A stretch of DNA of 64,000 bases from Pollutimonas nitritireducens (GCF_002849615.1 NZ_PDNV01000001.1:310001-374000); one strand, 5' to 3'; shown: positions 30,633 to 39,113, counted from the stretch's first letter. Notes: a model not told the origin generated them from the letters alone. Program-made: numbers and translations.

Positions 30633-32558
30633 TCAATAAGAAACCAGCATGTTAAAGAACAAGCCTTTAGTCCGGTCGGCGGCGCCACCTCCAACATCAA
30701 AGCGATACTGCACAGTAAAGTCCATATACGATTTCGAGGCGTTGTAGTGATCATCACGGAACCAGTAGCGTACGGTTACCCCTGGTCCCACAGCGGCTCC
30801 CCATGAAGCACCCGAACCTTGAAGATCAAGTCGGCCCAGACTGTCGCTTTGAATGCGGGTTTTATCCCAATACTTGTCTGCGGCCATGACAACGTGCGGG
30901 AAGAGGACAAGATTATTCACGATCCGGTCGAGGCGAAAGCTGCGACCGACGCGAGCCTCTGCCGTGACAAAGGCCCGGTCTCTGTATAGCCGCCCCGGCT
31001 CTTCGAACGTGTTTTCCAGTGTGCGTCCATGAATATGGGCCGACGAGTTCTGCCAGTAATATCCTGCCTGAACATAGCTGTCGACAGTAAACCAGCTTGG
31101 CACGTCGGTGCGCAGTTCCGTGCCTTCATAATGCGCATAGGTAGCGTACGCGAGCCAAGGTCCGCTGTCCGCCGCTGTCTTATAAGAAGCCGTCACTTTC
31201 GTGGGGTTCAAGGCGTGGCAGTCTTTTGCACCGATTCCGCTTTCACGTGTGGCTCTGCCTGAATTGAATTGACGTTCAAGGCCGAACGTCAGCTGCAGTT
31301 CAGTCGACGGTGTAAATCTTAAACCGAGGGCGCCTACTGTGCTGGGGAGGCCAGAAACGCTTTTGAACCTCTGACTAGTATCCACGGGTCCGATGCAAGG
31401 GTCCGTCTGGGCAGCAAGACCGCTAGCTGAGCTATATAGCGTGTTGCTTGCACGGCCATATACTTCAAATACGCGCGTTGGCGTATTGAGGAAGGCCGAA
31501 GGTCGCCAGTAGCCCTCCGCGACACTAAAGATAGCGTCGCCGGGCTGAATCAGCGGTGTGCCGCCGGTGCCAGATGATAATGCGCGGCCCGCACGATATC
31601 CGATCGCAACATAGCCGCCCCATTCACGTCCCAGGCCTGCGATATTCTGACGGGTCGCGTAACGTCTATCGGAAGACAACTCGAACATGCCGGCATCCGC
31701 GTTGTCGATTGCCTCCTTCAGCGTTAACGCTGCACCGCGTTTGTCGCCAGCCGAGGCTTGAGCATAGCCCTCATCCAATATAGCCGAGGGGGGAGCACGT
31801 CCCGTTGCTCTTGCAGTTCGGAAGTCTTTGAGAGCGAGCGTGGGTTGACCGAATCGTTGACGCAAATACCCTCTTTGCATCAACAGTTCGACATCGCCTG
31901 GATGCGACGCCAGCAAATCATCGATCAAAGCCAGGGCTCGTGCAGCTTGAGCATCGTCGCCTGCGGCCAGAGTAGTAATTAACAGGCGCTTCCAGCGCAC
32001 ATCATTGGGCGCTAGGGCGATGGCCTGCTGAGCCTTGGCAAGCGCCATGGGGTAATCCTGTTGAGCGTATGCAGTGTAAGCCTCCTGGGCTGAGGCAGTC
32101 GCCTGTCGATCGCGCACTGCGGCCGCGTCTGCCGACACGGAGGATCCGAGTTTGCTTGAATGCGCGCCGTCACGAGGCGACGGGTAATTCCCGGACTCGG
32201 AGCCAGCCACCGCGCTAAGCGCGGGGTCGCTCAAGCCTGCCGCGATCGCCTGGCGGGCCTCATTCCGTGCCTGGTCGTTCCGGCCCTCCTTCTGCAGGGC
32301 GTAAATCAGCAACAAGCGCAGGCTTGCCAGATCCGGCCTAAGCTTGATAGCCGATCTTGTCGCCTCCTGTGCTGCCGCGAAATTGCCGCTATTGAATGCC
32401 TTATAGCCTCGGTCTGCATGTTTCCATGCTTGGCCGCTCAGCGGGCGCTGAGCTTTCTCTGCCGCGATCGACTTGTGAGCTGCAGCACGTGCCGTCGTCG
32501 TCTGCGGGAGGTTAAAGAGAATAGCTGTGAGCGCAAAGATGAAGGCGATATGGCGCAT
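30633..32558 (-). CDS. nfrA: NfrA-like outer-membrane exopolysaccharide exporter (phage N4 receptor family)
   Basis: 641 residues from ATG 32558, chosen for the signal peptide (MRHIAFIFALTAILFNLPQ...ARA) and GGGAG-type Shine-Dalgarno. TPR-like helical repeats fill about residues 45-300 (ADRGYKAFNSGNFAAA, AYTAYAQQDYPMALAKAQQA, LLMQRGYLRQRFGQPTLAL). The C-terminal half is a beta-rich outer-membrane domain (GGYVAIGYRAGR, VRYWFRDDHYNASKSYMDF) with an aromatic end. E. coli NfrA is the phage N4 receptor and the proposed outer-membrane port for the polymer made by NfrB. It starts 1 nt after nfrB. It is shorter than E. coli NfrA (about 990 residues), with fewer TPRs. Confidence 0.82.
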   Translation of the reverse strand: MRHIAFIFALTAILFNLPQTTTARAAAHKSIAAEKAQRPLSGQAWKHADRGYKAFNSGNFAAAQEATRSAIKLRPDLASLRLLLIYALQKEGRNDQARNEARQAIAAGLSDPALSAVAGSESGNYPSPRDGAHSSKLGSSVSADAAAVRDRQATASAQEAYTAYAQQDYPMALAKAQQAIALAPNDVRWKRLLITTLAAGDDAQAARALALIDDLLASHPGDVELLMQRGYLRQRFGQPTLALKDFRTARATGRAPPSAILDEGYAQASAGDKRGAALTLKEAIDNADAGMFELSSDRRYATRQNIAGLGREWGGYVAIGYRAGRALSSGTGGTPLIQPGDAIFSVAEGYWRPSAFLNTPTRVFEVYGRASNTLYSSASGLAAQTDPCIGPVDTSQRFKSVSGLPSTVGALGLRFTPSTELQLTFGLERQFNSGRATRESGIGAKDCHALNPTKVTASYKTAADSGPWLAYATYAHYEGTELRTDVPSWFTVDSYVQAGYYWQNSSAHIHGRTLENTFEEPGRLYRDRAFVTAEARVGRSFRLDRIVNNLVLFPHVVMAADKYWDKTRIQSDSLGRLDLQGSGASWGAAVGPGVTVRYWFRDDHYNASKSYMDFTVQYRFDVGGGAADRTKGLFFNMLVSY

Positions 32559-32559
32559 T

Positions 32560-34263
32560 CTAAAGGGCTCCCGTAGAAAGACTGGATTCGGTGTGACTCG
32601 GCCGGAGTAAGCCTTCCTGGTCCATTTGAAAGGAGAGCGCTTCATCCACAATGGAAGGCTCAATCATTTTCTCGCGAACAAGAACCTGACCCAGCACCAT
32701 TCCCGTTTGCTGCTGTATCTTCAGTGCACGCTCCAAGTCAGCTTCATTTATTGCTTGCCAGGACAACAATAGGTCCCCTAACCGCTCCCGCTTGCGCACT
32801 AATTGCTCGTCCGACGGGAAGTCGTGCATAGTTTTATCCCAGACCAATGGCTTTCCGGTGAAAAGGTGAACGATGAACTGGCGCCAAGCGCGACCGGCTG
32901 CCATCGCGTTAATTGCATTGCCAAGCACCATACGTGGAATAGACAGCAGACCATGCTCCCATCCGTACATGCTGCTCACGAAATAAAAGCGCTGCACGGC
33001 ACGAAGCAATAGTGCAGCAGAATTGGCTGCCATCAACGGGATCAACCAGCTGTCGGGAGCAAAAAGCGAGGGATAATAAACGGTCCACAGACCGAGATGG
33101 TCCGCTGCGACAAAGAGAAGAAAATTGAGCAGAAGAAAATACGCGGCGATTGCGATGAAGGACGTGACCAGACCCTTGCGATCGCGAAGCAGCAGATATC
33201 TGTTTGCCAGGCTTCCTTCCCAGCCCACCTGTGTCCACCCCTGCAAACTGATTCCCAATGTCCATCTCGCCTTTTGCCGGTATGCCGCACGGAACTTATC
33301 GGGGAAATATTCGCGCACGCTCATCGGTAGAGTCATTGAGTGAACTTTGAGTCCGCCCAAACCGAAGAATGCATGGCGCTGAGCTATATATTGCACTGGG
33401 AATTTGCCGAATATCTGCTTCATATTCCGGCGGGCCAGACGCGTGCCGATGTCGTAGTCTTCGGTAAGCGTTGCTGTGTTGAAAGGCTGGTTGTTGGTCT
33501 CGGCTGCCAAGTCGGCAAGGGCGCGTTTGGAAAAGCATGTTCCTACGCCCGCAGACGGTACCATTCCAGTGAGACTTTCGCGGACGACCAGATCCTTGGT
33601 ATGCCACTCGGCAAATTCGTCCATATATGTTCCGGCGACAAATTCATGCCATCCCCTTTCGAGGGAAGTGACCGGTAGCTGGACAAAGTCAATTCGCGGC
33701 AAAAGATAATTAAAGTATTTAAGTTCGAGGGGATGCACCACATCTTCGCTATCGTGCAAGACCATGCCCGCAAACTTGATACCTCGTTTCTTTTCCTCGA
33801 GAAAAGCTGCTTGAACGATCCAGTTGAGACAATCTGCCTTATTAGTCGGCCCGGCATGGGGAACTTCGACCCGGATAAGATGGCGATAGCGCCGCCGCAT
33901 ACGCTCCACTTCTGCAATGGTCCGTGCATCATTGCAGTAAGTCCCGGCAAACAACATGTAGTTTTTGTACTCTAGCGTCGCGACCATGTTTTCCAGCATG
34001 GGAGCGATTACATCGAACTCGAGCCAGGCGGGAATCATAATGGCGAGATGCTGTTCGTCTTTCTCGCGAAGCTGCAGTTCGGTAAGGCGAGGATGATGCG
34101 GTCTGATCGTGAAGTAGCGGCGAAGGCGCCTTAGCCAGAACCACGTGTCGATGAACAGATCATCCGCCGTGGACACAAATATGAAAACGCCGACTATCGC
34201 AGCGAGGAACTCCAGCGAGCGATAGTAGTCGGCAAAGAAGTACGGCCAAGACAAATTAGACAT
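32560..34263 (-). CDS. nfrB: NfrB-like family 2 glycosyltransferase with C-terminal c-di-GMP-binding domain
   Basis: 567 residues from ATG 34263. An N-terminal membrane helix (18-32) precedes a GT2 domain with DSED (171-174), TED (267-269) and QKARW (330-334), the processive-synthase signature. Membrane helices follow at about 366-388 and 405-422. The C-terminal domain at about 494-546 fits the MshEN/GspE-N pattern RLGxxL...L..AL..Q......LGxxLV. In E. coli NfrB this domain binds c-di-GMP and activates synthesis of a ManNAc-containing polymer. The gene lies between the BcsB-like gene and nfrA in one operon. Trp replaces the usual Gly after RLGDLLLS, a variation worth noting. Confidence 0.85.
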   Translation of the reverse strand: MSNLSWPYFFADYYRSLEFLAAIVGVFIFVSTADDLFIDTWFWLRRLRRYFTIRPHHPRLTELQLREKDEQHLAIMIPAWLEFDVIAPMLENMVATLEYKNYMLFAGTYCNDARTIAEVERMRRRYRHLIRVEVPHAGPTNKADCLNWIVQAAFLEEKKRGIKFAGMVLHDSEDVVHPLELKYFNYLLPRIDFVQLPVTSLERGWHEFVAGTYMDEFAEWHTKDLVVRESLTGMVPSAGVGTCFSKRALADLAAETNNQPFNTATLTEDYDIGTRLARRNMKQIFGKFPVQYIAQRHAFFGLGGLKVHSMTLPMSVREYFPDKFRAAYRQKARWTLGISLQGWTQVGWEGSLANRYLLLRDRKGLVTSFIAIAAYFLLLNFLLFVAADHLGLWTVYYPSLFAPDSWLIPLMAANSAALLLRAVQRFYFVSSMYGWEHGLLSIPRMVLGNAINAMAAGRAWRQFIVHLFTGKPLVWDKTMHDFPSDEQLVRKRERLGDLLLSWQAINEADLERALKIQQQTGMVLGQVLVREKMIEPSIVDEALSFQMDQEGLLRPSHTESSLSTGAL

Positions 34264-34273
34264 CGCATGCGTT

Positions 34274-36532
34274 CTATTTTTTCTCGCGTCGCCGGCCCGC
34301 TTTATAAGCCAGTGCCAGGAGGACAACAAAAAACAGGACAATAGCTGATATCAACGGCACGCCCCATGATAAATAATGACGCCATTCGTAAAACGCACTA
34401 TTCGCTGCATCCGCGATTCGACTTGAATCCGGGTGAGCGCTATCTATCCATGCGACCGGTCCTTGTGGTCCGATTAGTGTCACGTCGCCCCGATCCAGCA
34501 CATAGGCGGGCGACGGCGTGTCAAGGGATTCGCCATGGCTTTGCCATATCAAACCACGGTGGCCACCGGATTCAGCAACTTCAATCGCTGTAATGCCGTC
34601 CAATCCAGTGATGTCGAGCCATGTCACGCCGCGCTTTGCAACGGCGATTTTGCCCGACTGCGTCACCCCGACCTTGGATTCGACGCCTTCCACCGGGACA
34701 TTCATGGCAATAAAAGCGGTCTGTGGTTGTACCGGTTTCCCTTCGGGAACGGACACCAGTTTGGTGTGTGTCGCCGATAGTCCTGTGGCCACTGCCAGCC
34801 GCGCTATTTGCATGATGCGAGCGTTGCCTTGGCCTGCCCAGGTATCCGGTACGATCAGGTCCGGGGAAGAAGCAAGAGAAGGCAATAGACCAATGAAGGT
34901 TCCATCTGGCTCTGCTTTCCCTATTTCCAGATAGCTGGTGGGCAATACACTGACCGGATAGCCCCGGACCGACTGAGCGCACCCGCTGGCCACAGGAAGA
35001 CGCTGGACTTCTACGCGCAGCTCATTACTCAAGCGCAGTGCATAGCCAGGGATGCGCGCGGAAATGCGCTGCTTTTCTCCGTCGGCACGTAATTGGGCTG
35101 CCGTGAGCAAGGTGTCGTTCAGCAGTACCGAGACCACCGGGGAAGTGCCCGAGGAGTCGGGAGCAATGGCCAGATCCAGTGCGAAGCGGGTTGGCATCTG
35201 GCCATTAGGCGATACGGCGCCCAGGGCGAACTCGCTCGTCCAGTGCCCCTGGTTCGAAACTTGGAAGCTTCTGAATGAAGCGCCGAGGCTGGATAAGCGT
35301 ATCTGATTTTCGTTGGTGAAGTCGGGGCGAGAGGCTGCTTCAACTCGAACACGGCTGGATGTCAAAATCTGGCGCCAGGTATCGGAAAGCAGGCCGGCGG
35401 CCTGTGGTCCCGCTTGCGCGCGAACAGCAATGATAGGGCGAGATCCGGAAATCTCCACCCACAGGTCGGCGTTTAATGCTTCGCCCCCCGTCAAGGCGGA
35501 CCGCTCGCGCCATGCGTCCATCGCCGCTGTCGCCGCGACATCTGGAGCCAGCGCCTCGGCCAGTGCATCGAGGGCTGAACCCATTTTTCTGCGTAGGCTC
35601 TCGTCGATGATGACGATATTTCCAGTCGCCGCCTGCGCATCCAGCAGAATGAGTGCGCCGATGTCCGCTTCTGTGCCAATCTCAAACCCTGATTGTGCGC
35701 GTCGTATTGCATCAAAAACACTAGTTTGACGCATGGCGTCTGGGATACGGATGCCTTTCGTGTCAATGACATCGCCGATCTTGGGGAATTGACCGACTTT
35801 GACACGCTTTCCCGCTCGTTCAAGAACAGTGGCGATACGCCAAGCCGCATCAAACGCAGCCGCGCTGCTTTGCTCGTCGCCGACGAGCAGCAGCGGATCG
35901 GGCGGCAAAGCGCCCCACGCCGACTTTAATGAAAAAGGAAGGGCGGTCCTGTAGCGATAACTTATGCCGGTTTCATCGCTGATCGATAGCGTGCTCAAAC
36001 TTGCGGGCGTGACTTGGCATGCTTGAAGATCGTGGTTGGAAAACCAGTTGATACCCAGCCGGACAAAGCCGGAATTGCTCGATTGAAGTTCCAGCGGGAT
36101 CGCCACTTCGACTGACCCCTCCTTATCGCTGAAAGATCTGATCATTACCGGCTGACCGTCGACAAGCAGTTGCAGCAGCGCTCCCGCCTCATCCATTAGA
36201 TAGCGCGCCTTGAACTTCAGTACGATGTCATCCAATGCCACGGCCGCCGGCACTGGAAAATAGACTTCCTGGTAACTATCGGAACCTGGCGTGGCCGGAC
36301 GCAACGTTATTCCCATGCTGCGTAAGGAATAGGCCTGCTTATCCCAGCCAGGATGGACGGAATGCTCCAAGGATAGATCGGTCGGCTCGGTTTCTATGGG
36401 CTGAGCGTTGGATATGAAGGAAAGGCTCAACCCAGCACCTAAGAGGATGCCATGAAGGACCCGTCGGGCCTTTGCGATGAGCCCTCGCCTTGCATCGCTC
36501 TTGGAGGAAGTGAAGTGCCGATAATTAAACAT
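34274..36532 (-). CDS. BcsB-like periplasmic membrane-anchored protein
   Basis: About 752 residues if started at ATG 36532; ATG 36553 or 36619 are in-frame alternatives, and none has a clear Shine-Dalgarno, so the start is uncertain. A basic N-terminus plus hydrophobic stretch (VLHGILLGAGLSLSFISNAQP) acts as a signal sequence. A long periplasmic region with BcsB-type jelly-roll/flavodoxin-like segments follows (FPVPAAVALDDIVLKFKARY, VRLGINWFSNHDLQAC), then one C-terminal membrane helix (LSWGVPLISAIVLFFVVLLALAY) and a basic tail. BcsB guides cellulose through the periplasm. This protein probably does the same for the NfrB product. It overlaps the wecB stop by 8 nt. Confidence 0.75.
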   Translation of the reverse strand: MFNYRHFTSSKSDARRGLIAKARRVLHGILLGAGLSLSFISNAQPIETEPTDLSLEHSVHPGWDKQAYSLRSMGITLRPATPGSDSYQEVYFPVPAAVALDDIVLKFKARYLMDEAGALLQLLVDGQPVMIRSFSDKEGSVEVAIPLELQSSNSGFVRLGINWFSNHDLQACQVTPASLSTLSISDETGISYRYRTALPFSLKSAWGALPPDPLLLVGDEQSSAAAFDAAWRIATVLERAGKRVKVGQFPKIGDVIDTKGIRIPDAMRQTSVFDAIRRAQSGFEIGTEADIGALILLDAQAATGNIVIIDESLRRKMGSALDALAEALAPDVAATAAMDAWRERSALTGGEALNADLWVEISGSRPIIAVRAQAGPQAAGLLSDTWRQILTSSRVRVEAASRPDFTNENQIRLSSLGASFRSFQVSNQGHWTSEFALGAVSPNGQMPTRFALDLAIAPDSSGTSPVVSVLLNDTLLTAAQLRADGEKQRISARIPGYALRLSNELRVEVQRLPVASGCAQSVRGYPVSVLPTSYLEIGKAEPDGTFIGLLPSLASSPDLIVPDTWAGQGNARIMQIARLAVATGLSATHTKLVSVPEGKPVQPQTAFIAMNVPVEGVESKVGVTQSGKIAVAKRGVTWLDITGLDGITAIEVAESGGHRGLIWQSHGESLDTPSPAYVLDRGDVTLIGPQGPVAWIDSAHPDSSRIADAANSAFYEWRHYLSWGVPLISAIVLFFVVLLALAYKAGRRREKK

Positions 36533-37685
36533 AGGAAGCCAAAACTGAATCATGAATATGTAATTCGGCAACGGGCCGCCCACATAATGCGTCAACAATC
36601 CGCCGACTTGCCAATCCATCGCCGTACGGATTGCTTCTTCTGCCGAAGCGCCGGTATTGCTCTTCGTCGTCCAGCAAAAGATTGACGTTGGCCACGATAC
36701 GGCTAGCGTCGGTACCTACAAGCCTTGCCGTGCCGGCCGAAATTGCCTCCGGGCGTTCAGTAACGTCACGCATGACGAGTACCGGCTTCCCTAGGAAAGG
36801 TCCTTCCTCTTGAAGGCCACCTGAATCAGTCAACAGAATATGGGCGCGCTGCATAAACCATACGAAATCAAGGTAATCCAAGGGATCGATTAACTTCACA
36901 TTCGGGGAGGAACCCAGCGCCACGTAAACCGGCCCACGGATATTCGGATTCGGATGAACAGGATAGACGATCTGTAGATCATCCCGCTTGGCCAGCTGCT
37001 TTAGCGCTACGCAAATACCATCGACGCCCGATCCGAAGTTCTCGCGGCGATGCCCGGTAACGAGCAGCAGACGGCGGGTAGGATCAAGCCAAGGGAAGCG
37101 TTGTTCGATCCCGGCGCGTAGATCGCTATCATTGAGCAACTTATCCTTCATTAAAGAAATTGCATCGATGATGGTGTTGCCCGTGACCCATAACCGTCCA
37201 GTGGCGCCAGCTTTTACCGCATTCCTGCGGGCAGCATCAGTAGGTAGGAAGAGGTGTGTGGAGAATATATCCAGAACGCAGCGATTCATTTCCTCGGGAA
37301 ACGGCTGGCTCATGTCCCCAGTGCGCAGACCCGCCTCCACATGCCCGACGGGAATGCGCCGGTGAAAGGCGGCCAGACCGCAGGCCATTGCTGTGGTCGT
37401 ATCGCCATGGACCAGCACATAATCCGGTTTGGTTTCTTCAAGTACATTGTCAATCTTTCGCATTAACCGCGACGCAAGTTGATTCAAGCTTTGATTGGGC
37501 TCCATGATGTCTAGATCGAAATCTGGCTTGAGGCCAAAAAGATCGATGATGGGGTCGAGCAAGCTACGATGTTGCGCGGTGACGCATAATGCGCTCTGAA
37601 CATTGGCCTCTTGCTGAAGCGCGAGCACGAGCGGCGCCATTTTGATTGCTTCTGGACGGGTACCCAGGATTGAAAGAACTCTCAC
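36525..37685 (-). CDS. wecB: UDP-N-acetylglucosamine 2-epimerase (non-hydrolysing)
   Basis: Interconverts UDP-GlcNAc and UDP-ManNAc in the cytoplasm. 386 residues from GTG 37685; the only nearby ATG (37698) is out of frame. Motifs: GTRPEAIKMAP, catalytic Asp95 in VHGDTTT, Glu117 in GHVEAGLRTG, Glu131 in PFPEE and His212 in TGHRRENFG, matching E. coli WecB positions almost exactly. TDSGGLQEE closes the active site. It is the first gene of the wecB-bcsB-like-nfrB-nfrA operon. No wecC (ManNAcA dehydrogenase) is nearby, pointing to ManNAc rather than ManNAcA as the product used here. Confidence 0.93.
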   Translation of the reverse strand: MRVLSILGTRPEAIKMAPLVLALQQEANVQSALCVTAQHRSLLDPIIDLFGLKPDFDLDIMEPNQSLNQLASRLMRKIDNVLEETKPDYVLVHGDTTTAMACGLAAFHRRIPVGHVEAGLRTGDMSQPFPEEMNRCVLDIFSTHLFLPTDAARRNAVKAGATGRLWVTGNTIIDAISLMKDKLLNDSDLRAGIEQRFPWLDPTRRLLLVTGHRRENFGSGVDGICVALKQLAKRDDLQIVYPVHPNPNIRGPVYVALGSSPNVKLIDPLDYLDFVWFMQRAHILLTDSGGLQEEGPFLGKPVLVMRDVTERPEAISAGTARLVGTDASRIVANVNLLLDDEEQYRRFGRRSNPYGDGLASRRIVDALCGRPVAELHIHDSVLASYV

Positions 37686-37715
37686 ACTGCGTAGCCATTA
37701 AAGGTGCAATAGGAA

Positions 37716-38708
37716 ATGTGGGATAACCACTTAAATTTTTCGGTGGAGCGGCGTAGGCTTTTGCGCTGGATTGCCATCGCGGGGCTGTTGCCAATCTCGA
37801 GCGGCGAAGGCCTACCTAAACCGTTTACGGCGACTTTTTTTCAGCCATGGAAAGAACATGTCGCGCAGCCTAATCAACAATGGGTTACGTTGATTAACAG
37901 AATGCGCCAATTCGGGTGCCGTCGAATTATCCTTCAGTGGATAGGAATTAACAAGGCAAACGATCAGTGGCAAATTGCCGACGCCACTATCAAAATGTTA
38001 TTGGACAAGTGCCTCGATACGGGATTGTCTTTACAGATCGGGCTGCCATATGACGGCGACTGGTGGGATATGTTGCAGCTGAACAACGACTCCAAATTAA
38101 TGGAGGCGTATCTGGAGACCACCGCGCGATATTGCACCGACTACCTTGCGCGTGCGGCTTGGCCGGATCATCCCGCCTTCTGCGGCTGGTATATCCCGTA
38201 CGAAATCGAGCAACATAGCTGGTCTACGACGCAGCGCCGAGAGCTGCTAATTCCCTGGCTGGGGAAAATCAGTCAGGCGTGCTTGATGGCATACCCGGAA
38301 CGCAGCCCCGGAGTTTCGACTTATCTGAGCGTCTTATCTAATAGCGCTCTGCTCCCTGATCTGTGGGACCAGATCTTAGCTGACGTCGCGCTGCATCCCA
38401 TGATCCAGGACGGCGTCGGGATCAGCGGGCTATCCAATTACGTGGCGCTTGCACCGCTTCGCGGGTTGCTTGTGGATCGCGGCGTCGAGTTCGACCTGAT
38501 TTTAGAGTTGTTCGAACAGACGTCTTCGCGGAGTGGAAGCGAGCCATTCGAAGCGCGTAGCGCGACCTACGGTAGGTTGCGTTCTCAACTAGAAATTGCA
38601 GAGTCCTACGGAGCGAAGGACATCGTTGCGTTTGCAGTGGATCCTTGGATGGTGGGCAACTCGCCAAGCGCACACAAGCTGCAGGCAGCATGGCGCGCCT
38701 CATATTGA
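37716..38708 (+). CDS. DUF4434-like protein with probable Tat signal
   Basis: 330 residues. The N-terminus VERRRLLRWIAIAGLLP looks like a twin-arginine signal (Arg12-Arg14 then a hydrophobic stretch), so export is likely. The body has TATFFQPWKEH, a Trp-rich GCRRIILQWIGI segment, GLPYDGDWW and FCGWYIPYEIEQ. This resembles the DUF4434 TIM-barrel family, related to glycoside hydrolases and often found in exopolysaccharide loci. It is divergent from wecB with only 30 bp between starts, so the two units share regulatory DNA. A hydrolase or trimming role for the NfrB polymer is a guess. Confidence 0.65.
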   Translation: MWDNHLNFSVERRRLLRWIAIAGLLPISSGEGLPKPFTATFFQPWKEHVAQPNQQWVTLINRMRQFGCRRIILQWIGINKANDQWQIADATIKMLLDKCLDTGLSLQIGLPYDGDWWDMLQLNNDSKLMEAYLETTARYCTDYLARAAWPDHPAFCGWYIPYEIEQHSWSTTQRRELLIPWLGKISQACLMAYPERSPGVSTYLSVLSNSALLPDLWDQILADVALHPMIQDGVGISGLSNYVALAPLRGLLVDRGVEFDLILELFEQTSSRSGSEPFEARSATYGRLRSQLEIAESYGAKDIVAFAVDPWMVGNSPSAHKLQAAWRASY

Positions 38709-38911
38709 GAGTGCCATCGCCTGTTCCCCGTGCGTGAAGGTTTGCATACCGCATCGACGCTTCGATGCATGGAGCGGGATTCCATATAGACAACGCTCTG
38801 GAATCGAAAATTGGTTGTTTTTGTAAGAAGATGGCGTAACCTTCTTATTCAGCCGGTTCAACTGTCAAAGGTGCGTTGTTCTCCTGGATGACCAATATTT
38901 ACTTATTGTGC

Positions 38912-38940
38912 TTGCAATGTGGGCATAGAAAAGCTATCAT
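38912..38940 (+). promoter_or_regulatory. Promoter of the spc operon
   Basis: TTGCAA (38912-38917), a 17-bp spacer, and TATCAT (38935-38940). Near-consensus, and the only strong candidate between the DUF4434-like gene and rplN. Confidence 0.65.
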
Positions 38941-38947
38941 ACGAAAC

Positions 38948-38999
38948 TTGCCTACAGTAGACGCCAAAGCAGCTTTGCGTAGGCAATACGAGTTTTTTT
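38948..38999 (+). terminator. Attenuator-like terminator in the spc leader
   Basis: TTGCCTAC (38948-38955) pairs with GTAGGCAA (38979-38986). An inner hairpin CAAAG/CTTTG (38965-38969/38973-38977) sits in the loop. Six nucleotides later comes a run of seven T (38993-38999). It lies between the promoter and rplN, so it should limit read-through into the spc operon unless antiterminated. Confidence 0.6.
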
Positions 39000-39113
39000 A
39001 GCAGATTTCAACCCAGGGCTGGTGCAGCTGCCAGCCTGACGGGACCAAAACTGGTTGTGTGGCGCCACTAATCGTTAGTTGCGCGGTGCGGCTAAGTTGG
39101 AACAGGAAAAATC

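Larger units (their letters stand above)
38709..39113 (+). other. Leader region of the spc operon, no gene
   Basis: Holds a 7-bp hairpin (GCATCGA/TCGATGC, 38751-38768) after the DUF4434-like gene, a good sigma-70 promoter (38912-38940), and a terminator-like structure (38948-38999) followed by about 110 nt before rplN. No reading frame of interest was seen. Confidence 0.7.
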
